64,000 bases of DNA from Membranipora membranacea (Eukaryota > Bryozoa > Gymnolaemata > Cheilostomatida > Membraniporidae). Below the pieces are notes generated by a model. It was not told the origin of the DNA. It made no database searches and worked only from the letters and a program-made list of their open reading frames with translations. The stretch is taken from assembly GCA_914767715.1 (NCBI GenBank), contig OU612075.1, forward strand, positions 10,292,001 to 10,356,000. Reading direction: 5' to 3'. Both the position numbers and the translations under genes were made by a program. Within the stretch, counting starts at the first letter, position 1, and each line of letters starts with the position of its first letter. This document shows positions 34,613-47,472 of this stretch, in pieces.

Positions 34613-37600
34613 TCAGTTTGATAGACTCTGCATCTCTTTGAGCGGCTCAGCTGCTTCTTCGTCACTCTTCCTGTCTGACTTACAGCAGGGTGGAGACTGT
34701 AAGCTGAAGTTCGGCTGGAATTACAAAGGCAATACAGCATTGATATAATGGTCGTACAGTTAACTGCTTCAGATTAGGAGTTATTTGCCCCTTGAAAAAA
34801 ATCAGACAACTTTTCTATATTCCTGCAAACTGCTTATAAAAGCAAGCTGTTTCCAAAAATTATGAGTCAAATATAATTGCCAAAGTTTTTTCCAAAACCT
34901 ATTACATTGAATCAGGATACTTTTGATTTTTCAATCCTGATGGCTAATAACATTAATCATAACTGCGCACAATCATTACAGTTTCATTAAAAATGAAATG
35001 CTTGGCTAAAATATTTACCATATATTTGACCAGTAAGAATGCCGCAACAGCAGCTAACGCCTCTACAGCAAATCCGAGCATAGAACAAGTTGTACCAAGC
35101 ACCGCGCCTGATAATCTACAAGAAATGATACGTCAGGAAGGCAAACTTTACCACATATCATTCCGACAGGAAACGGCCTTATGTGACTGATCCGATTCAG
35201 TTGTGCTATATTCCCCTACCACTGGTGGAGAGTGTTTTTACCTAAGCATGGTTTGAAAATGGTCAGTGACAAGTTGGAGAAATCTCCATTCTCTATGGTG
35301 AAAGCTAACATTAATATGACTCCTACTCATGAGAGACGTAATCATGGCCGATAATAATACATGCAAAATTGCCAGTACCTATAGATACCAAGTACCAGTA
35401 CTTAAAAATCTTTGCAAACTTTGGTAACAGGATACCAAGCTAATTTTGTATTCAGCTTCTCTTTGTGAACACTTTCAAGTATTTTTAAACATTGCTCGTT
35501 GTTGAAAACGTAACAGGTCTACTCACCCAACATGCTGGAGTGTTATAAGAAACATTATGATTGCGAGAACCCTGATAACAGCGCTAGGTGTGAGAAATAT
35601 CGTCTTTTTCTTAATTATGAGAATACCACTGCTGAAGGCTCGTATAGCAACTGAAAATTAGAGATGGTGGTAGGATATAGTAATTTGATATTCGTGAAAA
35701 TTGAAAAAAAAAGTTACGATACGAAATGTAAATTGACACAATGTATTCATGCCTTAGAGTTTATTCCAGTAAGATCCAATATAATCCAATTAAACTGGAT
35801 TCGGAGTTCCTATCCCATGAGCCGTTGACCAACTGTCGCCGGATTTTGCTCTCAGCATTTTTCCAGCTGCTCAACAGTAAAATAGAGGAGATCTGAATTG
35901 TAAGCAAATCTAGGTCTCCCCCCCCCCCCCCACCGAATAGAGCTTGTCAAGACAGGCTAGGGTCTATGGATAATAAACTACCCGATTCGAACAACTGAGC
36001 ACTTAATACTTGCATGAATAGTTCACTTACCAAAAAGACAAATGAATGAGAAGATCTTTAAAGGCGTAATACAGAGATGAGCGAGTTCATCATTAAGACC
36101 GACGATTCTTTTCATTATGAAGAAGGCCACACCAGGGGTCATGAATAACAACATATTCAGCGTGAATGAAATCCCAGTCAATAAAACTGTAAACATGGCG
36201 AGTACCTACAGAAATGACAACACTCATAAAACAAATTATAAGGGAAGTTGTCACATACTCAAACCAGTGAGAAATCGATTTCCTATTGGGAAGCTCATCA
36301 ACACCTAGGAGGGCTTCATGTTGCTGAGGCCAGCCATGAGGAGGTTGTACTAGAGAAGGCCTCTGAACAGCATTTGTAAAGTGGTTTCTAGCTGAAGACC
36401 TGTGTGTTGTGTTGTAGTACGGTGCACTGCAGTATGCTGCATTGGATCTTGTCGCAGTTTTTGAATAGGGATTTGATTATAAAGGCAGGATGATTGAAAG
36501 TTGAAAAATCAAGAGAAGTTGAAAAAAAAAGATCATTTACGTGACCGTTGCAGACAGCACACCCTTCAAATCATTGTCCCATAATCCCATAATTGTTTCT
36601 TAACGAAATTCAAATGCCAAGTTTATTAAAAATACAGGTTTATTGTAGATGAGTTATCTGTAGGCATGGTAGGTATGAATGTTTTTTTTTATATGATGGC
36701 TTACCTGAAGTGAAAACTTTTCATGAGTTTCAGTTTTTTTATGGAACGTGACGACCACAGTTTTTATGTCATTCAGGCACGCTATTAGAAGTCTACCAGT
36801 AGGGAACGCCGCTGTCAATGCTGCTACTGCCTACAAAAAAACCCACAATTCCATAAAATAATGCACAGGACCTTCGAATTTCTTAGAATTGCTACTTGAT
36901 AGGCAAGTCTAAGGAAATTTCGGATGCACATTAGATCCCTTATTAGATCAAGTTTTGCCTGTGTATGGAGTTGCTCCCCTCCACTGGTTACCGATCACTG
37001 CGGCATGACCAGTGGACGGGGCAACTCCGGACGCTGGCAAATGGATTGAATTATTTAGATGCACATCAATATTTTTCATTACATCACTCAAGAACTTTAA
37101 TTAAAAGGTGACCAACACTCAGTTTCACCAAGTACGAGGGATAGTTATCAAATTCTTTTTGATGTCAACTGTAAAATCGTAAATGTAAATTTGTTAACAA
37201 GTGAGAACCAACCCAAAAAAGTGTACAGTCCGGCTGCAAATACTGAAAAATTACGGAGACATAACACTTTTAGCTCACAAACTACATTTAAACAATGTAG
37301 CACTGACCTGGCACCCCCAGGATGGTCATGTCAATCTTTTATTGTTATCATCGTACTCTGTTTGCATAGCCTGGGCAGGCTGTGGGTGGTGGGTGGGTGG
37401 GGGACGGGGGACCACACCTGACAACCTGCCCAGGCTGCAGTTTGCACAAGAAAATTACATTGTGGGGTATTCAATGCCCTTTTCTCCTAACTGTTTGTAA
37501 CTCACTTTGGCAGCCTCTTTTTCACCCGCACTGTTAGACAGTGATCTTGATACGAACAGATTTATCATTGGACGAGAGATGACCTGAGCCAGCTTCACCA

Positions 37601-40600
37601 CTGTTAGAGGTAGCCAGAACACCAAGGCTTTCTTTGTTGTCAAAGGTTTCTACAAAAACAGATAGAAGTATTTTATTTGTTATATATATATATATATATA
37701 TATATATAGCTATATATATATATATATATTTTATTTGAATTATATTATACTTACTTTTATTGTCAATCTACAATCATCTTTATGAATGTTTTTCATGCAG
37801 TGACAGAAAAAAAAACCTATACAATAAGGAAAAGCGGAGAGAAAAAGAAAAAAATACACTAGTTAATGTTTTAACATAAAAAAATTATTCTGTTAAAGTT
37901 TTTCACAGCTTGTCAGCTCAGATTATTTGAAAACAACAATTTTACTTTGGTTAATCGACTAACTACTATGGGTGGGTGGTGATATTTTTTGACTGGACTT
38001 TAAATTTGGGGAAATACTGGAATAAAGCTTCATACATTTATTGGTTAGATCAAAACAACCAAATCAACATAGATCAAGTTTCATCCAGTTTGCATGCATT
38101 CGAGTTGCTTCCCTTCCACTGGTCGGGCAAAGGCAGTGACTGTAACAGTGGAGGGGGAGCAACTCCGAATGCAGACAAATGGACCAAACTTGTTCTTTCT
38201 AAGATTTACATAAAGAATATTATATATCACCATAAGTCTACAATCTTACTCCATTTCTCATTAAATATTCACCTGATGTTGATGTTGTTCAGGGAGTTCT
38301 GGATACACGAGAACGTACCAGAATCCCGCAACAAGTATCATTCTGCCGATATACCCAGCATAGAGAGCAAACACTGGTATGAGTATCGGTTCGGTCCTTG
38401 TTGGAGTGAACAAGAAGGCTACAGTGAACAGAACCTGTGGTGACGAGAGAAAAACATCAATCAACTTTCAACTTCATACCCTCATTCATGAATTTCCCCG
38501 ATTGATTTTTGACTGAACCTTGAAAAATGTGATGAACTTGATACATCCAGAGGAAATTAAAGACACGCAAACAGCACGGAAACAGGAAATAGGAATGGTG
38601 CAAAATGAATTTAGTACATACTACAATCTTTTCTACATTATTCATTACCTGAAAACCCATATCAGCAATTTTACCGGTTGCAGATAACACAGTATGTTTG
38701 TGAGAAATAAGACCTCCTTCAAAGTAACTTGCCTGTAGGAGAAACAGTAAGATGTATCATAAGCAATAGGACGATTACGAAAGGCTAGGAACCTCGTTCC
38801 AGTTTGACTACATTATTCACATAAAACCAATCTATGTGATCATAAGGAAGAGGAGACTGCAATGGTTTGGCCATTCGTACCGCCAAGAGGAGGGTGCGAA
38901 TATTAAAAAAGTAGCTGATCTCAAGATAGCTGGAAAAAGAAAAATGGGAAGCAAAAACAGAGTTGGAGAAAAACCATCAACTCTGACCGAAAGAAGTATG
39001 GCCTTGACAGGAGTGATGTAGACGATAGAGTGCAATGGCACTAATTGAAGAACGGCCACCATGCTGCTGCGAAAGATGGGAATAATATTCACATTGTATA
39101 ACAAAAAGAGACACGTAGTCACGTGCGCAATAAAAACATAATCACAGCCAATCAAAAAAAATTGTTAATTATACTAATTTGCTTACCAAACCCTCCAATA
39201 ATGGTATAGCACTCAGATATAATATCCAATCACATGTTAGCTCTGCAACATGCATACTCTGTCTGTGTACATCTCTGATCAACCACAAACCAGCTGGAGA
39301 CAGTGCTGAAAAGAAGAGGGTAAAACATATAGAGGTATCTCCGCTTGTTGACTGAAGCAAGATCTTTCAGGGCATGTGAAAAGGTATCCCAGAATGCATT
39401 ATTATGGAATTTCCAGTGATATTTGCTCAACAGTAATAGCGATTTGGTGTGGATCAAGCCTTGTACAGTGCATAACATTTTAATATATGAAATGAATATG
39501 ATTTTTTGTGACTGTATGAGGTGCTTTAAAATGTACTCTTACCGACTGCAATGAGTATACATGGCAGGATAACTCCAACAGATATACAAATGAGAAGCAT
39601 AACTCTGTTATCTTTTCTGCTGTGTACCAGTACTAGTCCACATGGCCGAAACTCCACTAAAACATTTAGGTGACAATTTACATCTCAACCTAGCCCTATT
39701 TGGAACTGGAATAACTTTCGGAGTATAGCAACGCCAACCACCCGATGTGGAAAAATTTAAACAAATATGTGTTTGACACACAATCAAGAGATTAGAATTG
39801 GTAGTTTGTTTTAAGCCTGAGAAAGCACTACAGTTTTGAAGGAAGCATGCAATTGATTTGCATCAATGCAATCTGTGGAAGTCCCAGAAGAAATTTGGCT
39901 ATTCATGCAACATTCTGCTACATCTGGTCACCTTGCCCTCTCTTGTCATCTCTTGCCGCATCTGGTCACATCATATCATGTCGTGTCACATTGTGTCACC
40001 TTTCCATATCTTGTCACATCTGCGCCATGCAAAGCCCAGAATTTTCACAACTCACTTGGAAAAGCGCAGAGTAGTTTCACTATGTACAGTCCGAGACCGA
40101 AGCTGGCTAGTAAATCTGTCATCTCATCTGAGGCAATGGTTGTGATACCTCGGTTCAGAGCCTATAGTAATATGATAATTGGTGCTTAAGGCTGGACCAA
40201 GGTGGTCCTTTAAGTTAGCGCTGGTGAATTATACAATGGCAATATGTCTCAACGATGACAACTTGAAAAATTACAACAAACAGCTTATATGATGTACGCT
40301 GAATTAAAAAATGATCGCGTACATCATACACGATCAGAGGGGTCTGGCGATCATACACATCATACACGATCTGGCGCAGAGACTGCCAGACTTTTTTCTG
40401 GATTTTCTGAACCTTTTTTCTGGACTATTGGACCTTCTTTGGTAGTGAGTGCTGTATTATAGTTAATTTTGATGCCTATTATTCAATTCTAAATAAGGCT
40501 AATATGTTATTGATATAGCGTCCTTTCCACTATCATAAACATTTAAGTTGAATATGATAACATCCCTGTCATAATTGATATATTATAATAAGGCACATTT

Positions 40601-41930
40601 CAATTAGTCTGCATTCCATTGCCAGCCACCAGGATATTCTCTGCTTTATGTTCGCAAATATAAGGTGCCAATATGAGCCCTCTTGTTGGGTAGCCAATAA
40701 TGATGTCACAAGCCGAGCAGGGACAATACATTGGCTAGCAGCAGGGAGAATCCGGTCTAAAGGGTGGCTTGAGAATAAGAGTTTAGGGCTGATGACCAAG
40801 TGTGCTGTACCACAAATTCATGATAATCACTGGAATAAAAAAGGTTAGTCTATTTCAAATTTTTTTCCAGGGATGTGATCTCCCTTTCCACTATTCATGT
40901 GCATACAAACTCAACGTTAAGTCTAATAGCTATACTAACCTGCTCAGTGATACTTGGTACCATGAGTGAAATAACCAGCGGAAAGACAAACTTTGTGAGC
41001 ATCCAGAACTTAGCCCTGGTTGAGAGGTGGGGAGGCTCTGTATCTTTTACATCACTGTCGGGTAGTTTAGTATCTGCGACCTCCGTCATCAGACCCTCCT
41101 GTTCTGCGCTTATTTTGCTGAAACAAAAATGGTGAGCTCACATTTACACTCCACTTGAGGTTATGCTGGGAGGTCCTAAATTACAATGAGCAAATTATAA
41201 TTATCACTTCACTCCAAATCGCTTACTCACAATGACCTAATTCATCAATGAGTATGTGATTTGGTAACAGGCCCCTAGCAGGTCTTTCTAATTGACTGAA
41301 TGATTTTGGCTGTTTTTTTGTGTGGAAAGGCCCCTTGGCCATTTGTTCTTGGTGGTGTATTTGCTACTATCTAGTTAAACTCGATGATCCAAAATCATGC
41401 ATATATAAAAAATGGAGGAAGTGTAATACAAAGCACCAAACTTTTTCCAGGGAGACACGTCACAACCCCATATTAGAAAATCTTGCACAAAACTCGAGCG
41501 AAGTGTTGTTAGCCTGTGTGCCTAAAAAAGTAATGTCGTACTCGCAGGAAGAAAAACTGGCAGTTGTTCACAGGCTTGAAAATACGAAATGTATGGCTTG
41601 CTGACATCTCCAAAACCTCCCTATTTTATAATCTTTAACCTTAGCGAGCAGAAATAGGTGCCAACTATTATTAAGTCAGCTCTAAATTAGCTAAAAACAA
41701 AGTGTAGCTTATGATCCCTCTTCTAGGGTATTTGCCAAGGATAAAATCCACGTAACCACACGATCAATATATAGATGTTCGGGAAAAATTCCAAAACACG
41801 CAATATAGCAGAACTGATTTCTGAGTTGGCAAATACCTAAGCTTGAGGTTGTTTGTACCAAGTTTCACGAACAATAAGAAAAGATTAAGACAATGTCCTC
41901 TCAAATGACACAGTACTTCACCTACCTCAT
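34613..41930 (-). CDS. ANKH: ANKH (progressive ankylosis) homologue, copy B, 511 aa
   Basis: Thirteen minus-strand exons: 41930-41926, 41117-40940, 40161-40056, 39656-39543, 39305-39187, 38732-38649, 38434-38273, 37649-37506, 36830-36705, 36205-36031, 35650-35527, 35115-35019 and 34714-34613. The first twelve have exactly the same lengths and phases as in copy A; only the last differs, by one codon. Exon 3 differs from copy A at 3 of 35 residues. ANKH signatures are intact: EQALNRGIT, EPILIPVFALYAGY, ISRPMINLFVSRSL, ALTAAFPTGR, FMTPGVAFF and KKKTIFLTPSAVIRV. The start is again ATG AG followed by an intron. A second in-frame ATG occurs 12 codons into the protein, but conservation favours the first. 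The role is as for copy A: export of ATP and citrate at a membrane. Introns contain two family-2 MITEs, a (ta)n tract and a retrotransposon tail, but no coding damage. Confidence 0.9.
36938..37060. mobile_element. hairpin MITE, family 2
   Basis: Inverted arms atcaagttttgcctgtgtatggagttgctcccctccactgg and its approximate reverse complement ending ggcaactccggacgctggcaaatggatt. In an ANKH copy B intron. Confidence 0.6.
37680..37730. repeat. (ta)n microsatellite
   Basis: About 50 bp of alternating t and a, interrupted once by gc. In an ANKH copy B intron. Confidence 0.9.
38068..38205. mobile_element. hairpin MITE, family 2
   Basis: Arms agatcaagtttcatccagtttgcatgcattcgagttgc and gggagcaactccgaatgcagacaaatgga...acttgttct. 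Same family as the copy near 36938. Confidence 0.6.
38836..39060 (+). mobile_element. 3' tail fragment of a non-LTR retrotransposon
   Basis: The plus strand reads RRLQWFGHSYRQEEGANIKK and KIAGKRKMG, then after a frame change RKKYGLDRSDVDDRVQW. RRL-WFGH followed by GKR-x-G and a closing DRxxW stretch is the usual C-terminal signature of many non-LTR reverse transcriptases. It is truncated, frame-shifted and antisense in the ANKH copy B intron between exons 5 and 6. It is a different family from the element at 16-18.9 kb. Confidence 0.7.
41530..41640 (+). pseudogene. possible fragment of a Tigger/pogo-like transposase
   Basis: MSYSQEEKLAVVHRLENTK, and in a shifted frame LADISKTSLF, resemble the N-terminal helix-turn-helix (psq/CENP-B type) of pogo-family transposases. 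Too short and broken to be sure. It lies in ANKH copy B intron 1. Confidence 0.25.
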
Positions 41931-42207
41931 ATTTGTCGGCTTGATAGATGAAAGATTTAACTGCCAATATATTTCTTTCTTCTTCGCTTACTTGCAGGCA
42001 ACTGAGCATATTCTGTATATGTTAAAGTAAACTTGCTTTGAGAAAATTGGACTCATGGCTGAACACAGAAATGATCCTCAGGATGTTGAAATCTGACTTC
42101 TTCACACACAATGATGCAGACTTAAAATGTTAAAATGTGACATGTGACATCCTTCGTATATCTTAGTGGTATTTTAATTGATATAGGAACGTCATTAGTT
42201 TTTGACC
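41931..42207. other. 5' flank of ANKH copy B
   Basis: Sequence up to about 42010 aligns with the flank of ANKH copy A and is probably 5' untranslated region. Nothing else recognised. Confidence 0.4.
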
Positions 42208-42704
42208 TTGTCATCCATGTCGCTAGTTTTTGACCTGTACATTCACTGAAAGTATTAAGCGAACCAATCCAAATCACATTAATTCGAAGAGTGTGAAAAA
42301 TATTTATAATAAATATTCTATATATAAGTTACAAATCATGACATGGTGGCTTTTATGATAACCACAAACCTGTTAACTTGTTTAAAAAAAGCTCTACAAG
42401 TCAAGCCGTTTATAGAAAATGATAACTCTGAAATATACCATTGCCATTTATTGCTTGTCATCCATGTCGCTAGTTTTTGACCTGTACATTCACTGAAAGT
42501 AATAAAGCACACCATTCCAAATCACATTAATTCGAAGAGTGTGAACAATATTTGTAATAAATATTCTATATATAAGTTACAAATCATGACATGGTGGCTT
42601 TTATGATAACCACAAACCTGTTAACTTGTTAAAAAAAAAGCTCTACAAGTCAAGCCGTTTATAGAAAATGATGACTCTGAAATATACCATTGCCATTTAT
42701 TGCT
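42208..42704. repeat. 247-bp tandem duplication
   Basis: Two adjacent near-identical copies of about 247 bp, both starting at cttgtcatccatgtcgctag and ending near ccatttattgctt. They differ by only a handful of bases, mostly single-base indels, so the duplication is recent. Non-coding. Confidence 0.9.
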
Positions 42705-44578
42705 TCTTACTACCCATAATATATTTTTAGTCCCATAATGTTAGGTTATATCGAGGCTGTTGGTCTAAGTTTTGTTGATAGGAATTCTCTCCGTCCTTTT
42801 GTGGAAACTCTGCCGGCTTGGCAGTGGCAAGGAAAGTAAATTGGACTCAAATTTGATAATCACTACCTAGTTATGGCAAAGTCTTGGTCCTGGTCTCGGT
42901 CTCGTGAGACTTGTCCCTACGAGACACTGTCTTGTTTCGTCGAGACAGACCAGTCTTGATAAATGTCATGACGTGTTCATCATAAACCCTGTTTTTGTCA
43001 TGGTTTTTGCCACCTTTTCTGGTTTTTAGAAACCAAAAAATCAAAAAACCGTGGGAGATGCCAATAAAGTGGCGGTTTTAAATTTTATCGATATATGTCT
43101 CGGTCTCGACTCGAGTTTTGTTGCTGTCTCGTCCTGACACGCCAAGATCAGAAAAAATTGCTATCACTACACTACACACACCTTTAACCAAAACTCTGCA
43201 TATCCCTCCCCTGACCTTGAAGCAAGAAGAAAGGAGGGAGAAACTGTGTGCTGGACCTATGGTAGGAAAGACAGCCAGCCAGCCAGCCAGACAAGTACAG
43301 GAATATTTAGAAATCATCATATTTGCTGTAACTAAATTACTTGACACCTAAATATGCCTCATTGATTGTAGTCGTGTGCCCATGCCAAATTGTGTGGATA
43401 ACTAAATCACCATATCAAATAATATCCTTTCTGCTTATTAATAGCGTATCGCTCAGACAAACGAGTAATCTGTACGGTATGGGAAAAAGTGACATTGCGT
43501 CGGGCTCTTTGACCAAATACAAAGATATCTTGGACACAGAACACATGTTTTAGGCAATGTAGATTTGGTATTTTGAAAGAAAATTGTTATCATAATGCTA
43601 TGAACTATTGTTCAGAGTAAAAGTTAAACCCAATATTTTGTAGTTGTCGCAATTAGAGTCCCTTGTTGGTCACTTTGGTCCTTTCCTATTATGGGAAAGC
43701 TACAATTTTTGCCAAAACAACATCAAAATTTTTGAAAATGAATTTTAATTTATAAAATATAACATCAAATTGATCATGATTGAATATGTGACATGTTTAA
43801 TTTGTTGTCCTATCAGACGTCGCCTACCACTTGGCATTATTCTCAGTGAATTGCTGTCTGCCTCATGCTAGTCTGAAAGAGATGTAAAGAAAACCCCTGC
43901 TTCTGTCCCTGCATTTGCCTGAAAATACCTGCCTGAGGAGGAAAAATGCAGAAAATTTCTTTTTACATTGAGTCCAATAAAAATTTAATTAAATCTGTTT
44001 CTTGTCATCAACCGAGGTTTTGAAAAATTACATAATTTTCCTGCCTATATTATCTTGAGAATATGAAATTGAAATCTTTCAATGCGATTACAAAGTTATT
44101 TGCATAGGTGAATTCACATTCAAGTAAACTTCTGTATCGTATAGAGAATTTATAACTAGCTGGTGTCGCTATCAACCTGGAAACCAATGTTTGACCTCCC
44201 CTTTCCTTTTATTATTATACCATATAGGCCTACAATAAGATAAATACAGCAAATTTTCTGTAGGTATCTTCTTAGAGGCAGGTGGTTTCAAAGGCAGAAT
44301 ACAGGCGTTTTCAAGGGTAGAGCAGAAGTTTTCTTGACACCGTCTAAAACAGGCCTTGTAGAGCACCGAGCTGGTGATGGCATTACGCCATACATAGCCT
44401 TTAATTTGAGCATGCAGATAGTGACTGGTAATTCCCTGGCATGCCAACAGACTCTAATCAGCATTTCATATGGATAAATTATTAATTTTATCAGTAATTC
44501 TGTTACTTACATATGTGGTAGGAGGATTAGCGGTTGATGTTGTCAAAGTAGTCATCCTTGATCAACAGGTCAGCTTAG
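42705..44578. other. intergenic, no gene seen
   Basis: Contains a patch rich in gtctcg/cgagac repeats (42890-42960 and 43095-43135). Minus-strand open frames near 43078-43347 and 44172-44447 have no visible exon borders or family motifs. Confidence 0.4.
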
Positions 44579-47334
44579 ATGGCTGTTTTGTCTTGGAGCT
44601 CAGCTGTTTCTATGGTAGGAATGAAATCTTGTTTATTTTATCGATAAATCGTATTTTGTGAGGTTTATATTCAACATTCTGACGTCGGCTTACAAAAAGT
44701 TTTAGTAGAAGCTATGTCATAACTTTCAAAAAATACAGTCAAACAATTTAAAACAAGAACTGGTGAGGGTTTTAATTTGTTTTAATTATGTGCAGGGAGT
44801 TTAGGAGAAGGACCTGATGTATTTGGTGATGCCGTTTCGGTTTTCTAATTGTGACATCTAACAGGCATATCTATAGTCTGAGCCGCCCAGACTCTTGCCT
44901 CCTGCCTGACGCCCCCGGTCGGGGAAGGCATGTCTTGTGTTTAAATATCTTCCCGACTTTGATTGTAACAATATAATCGGGGACTATTTTTAGGTGGCGG
45001 GTGTTGCTGTTTGTCTGAGGTTTGATGACGTACGCATGCCGAGTATAAATTTACCACAGTGAGTGTGATGGTAATGATTTAATAGGCGTTGTAACACACT
45101 GATCACATGTCACACTATCGCATGTATATCTCTGATCAAAAGAGATTGAATTAATCGTAGACTGAATAATATCATTATTATTTATAATATAATTAAATAT
45201 TATTAATTATAGCTTTAGCTTGAATACCATCAGAATACATTAGGTGTGACGACCAGAGATCATTTTCTAGAGTTCGGGGTGGCTAACTGGCTATACAATA
45301 AGATACTTAGACTATTATTGGCTATATTGAATCTTACAGTTAGAGATGCACATTATCATTGTTGTATATTGTAATCTCACAGGGTCATAGTTTAGAAAAA
45401 ATGGTAGTGGAGGCAAAAGTCTGAGGCATAACCAGAAGGGTTGCTGTAATCTCATCCCCAAGCAATTTAAGGCTTACAATTAACAAATGGAAATGCCAGA
45501 GGAGCCAATTAGATTATTCAATTATAGTGTTTTATGACCACTGTATTTAGCATTCTAGGGGAGGCAGTGCCTCCCTGCCTCCCCTAGAACTACGGGCCTG
45601 TCTCAATATCAGTGTGGTGGCGTAATATAAGGTGACCTTGACATAAGATAACAGGGTGAACCGCATAATATTTTGATATATAGCATATCTCATTACTCAA
45701 AGTCCATAATTAAAGTCCTATTGACAATCAGGACACAGACAGTCATTGGTAAGATCCGAGGTTATCCAAAGGTTGGCACAGTGCCAATTTTGACTGATTC
45801 CAGGATGTAGACCAGTTCTATTTGTAACCAATTGTCTACATGACAAATATTACCAATACAATCTTCTTTGGTACTGAAACAATTAATAACAAAAGCTCCC
45901 CCATATATAGCAATTGAACTTGCCACTTCTGCAAGTCACTAGAACAGCCCACTCATGCAGCATCAATAGCCTAGGTGAAGACATTAGTATGAATCACTTT
46001 GCCTGCATTTGGAATTGCTCCCCCACTGCTGATTAGCCGCAGACTATCAGAAGAGGGTAGCAATTCCGAATACAGAAAAACTGGATCAAACTTTGATTTA
46101 CCTATTGCCTGGTGATGGTAGCAAGCAAGCTAACCAAACACACTATTTATTTCATATTTTTGCCAGTCCTTGTGTGCATTCTCTGAAACTTTTGCCTCCT
46201 TATCCATCCATCTATTGCTGAGCAGACTCAGAGTATAAAAAACTGCCAAAACTGTCAGGGCGGTCTTTCAATGAGCTATCCATTACTGAAGCAAATAAAC
46301 ACTATCACATCACTCAGAATGTATATATATATATATAGTTCCATCAAAGAGTGAGCAATATGTGATCAATACCCTAGCAGGTGTTGCTCACCCACTGATT
46401 CAGCAATCAGATTGTGTTTTTGTTGTTTTTAATTGGAAGACCCCCTGTCTATCAATACTCATAGTGATTGATCTTTACATACAGGTTGAAATTAAGCAAT
46501 AGAGTGAAAACCTTCACCAAAACAGAGGGACGTGTAATTCATATGGAATCTGATCTGTGGAAACCTGAGGGTCCTTCTCTACATACTACTAACGACCCAT
46601 CAAAAATTTGCATAACTGGAGATGTTAAGATAATATTAGGATACAAAGAAGGATGGAACAAGGATGCCAAGTTCCGAGAGATCACAGGGTCTCATCAGTT
46701 GGACCACGATGAGGTAGTTATTGCATATAACTACAACCAATGCATGAAGATGGTGGACTGCAAAACTGGAGTTGCATCCACATACGCTTCCTATGATGCC
46801 AGCTTCTTTCATCCAACTGGAGTGTTTGATCCTGTCTGTGTGAACAGGCTTGAGACCAAAGTGTTTGATGGGAAACTGGTCAGAACTCTTAATGTTATGG
46901 ACAAGGGAATCAAAATTATCAATGCAGATGGAAAAGTAGAGACGCCTATCAAATCATACAAACTGCAAGGTTTAAGTTTTCTTATCCTCATATCTACAAA
47001 CAGCGAAGGCGATACTTTTGAAGTTGATAGATCCCTAGGATTTGTAACGGCAGACACCGAAGTCTCATTATGTTCACAACAGGTTCATTCTCAATTTTTC
47101 CCATTTAACTCACTGCAGCCAATGATATTTTCTGAAAGTTACAATCATACAATGGTAATTTTTTTTTATGAAAGCCATTGTTTAAGAGTATATAATAATA
47201 TGTCGGCATCTCATAAGATTGTAAATATGTGTTCATCTGAAGCTGGATTAGTAGACGGCTCCTGTCAGTTTGACCGCCCTTTCAGTCTAATAGCACTGAA
47301 CACAGTGATCTTGTACCTGTTGGCACATTTCTGA
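44579..47334 (+). CDS. truncated NHL-propeller secreted protein (316 aa)
   Basis: Three exons: 44579-44614, 44994-45058 and 46485-47334, phases 0 and 2, giving 316 residues. The first two exons make a signal peptide (MAVLSWSSAVSM, then VAGVAVCLRF) like that of the full-length paralogue at 49845. Exon 3 is a diverged propeller: KLSNRVKTFTKTEG, VVIAYNYNQCMKMVD, GKLVRTLNVMDKG and NADGKVETPI correspond to better-preserved NHL motifs in the paralogue. A 13-residue loop (GMCGFKGDKDGSR in the paralogue) is missing. The frame stops after LIALNTVILYLLAHF instead of splicing onward, so all downstream domains are lost. The ORF stays open for 283 codons, which argues for recent truncation or a functional short form. 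Propeller residues are replaced often, so binding may be lost. Confidence 0.65.
45988..46108. mobile_element. hairpin MITE, family 2
   Basis: Arms cctgcatttggaattgctccccca and tagcaattccgaatacagaaaaactggatcaaactt. Lies in the second intron of the truncated NHL gene. Confidence 0.55.
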
Positions 47335-47339
47335 TCAAT

Positions 47340-47472
47340 TTGATCAAAATTAGACAAGTTTGATCCATTTTGCCGCATTCGGAATTACTTTTCGTCAATG
47401 ATCAGTCGCAGCGGCTTATTAGTAGGAGGGTAGCTATCCGAGGCAAACAAACTGATCTGATCAAAATCTAAC
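47340..47472. mobile_element. hairpin MITE, family 2, just after the truncated NHL gene
   Basis: Begins gacaagtttgatccattttgccgcattcggaatt and ends gaggcaaacaaactgatctgatcaaaa. It starts only a few bases after the NHL stop codon, at the point where the paralogue continues into its next splice site. Its arrival may therefore be linked to the loss of the 3' exons. Confidence 0.55.

Noticed and set aside
34993-35190. Plus-strand frame opposite an ANKH exon
   Set aside because: It is the antisense shadow of ANKH copy B exon 12. The same holds for the plus-strand frames at 36117, 40875 and 14472.
44470-44661. Signal-peptide-like frame starting MDKLLILSVILLLTYVVGG
   Set aside because: It overlaps the conserved first exon of the NHL gene in another frame and has no downstream exon; probably chance.
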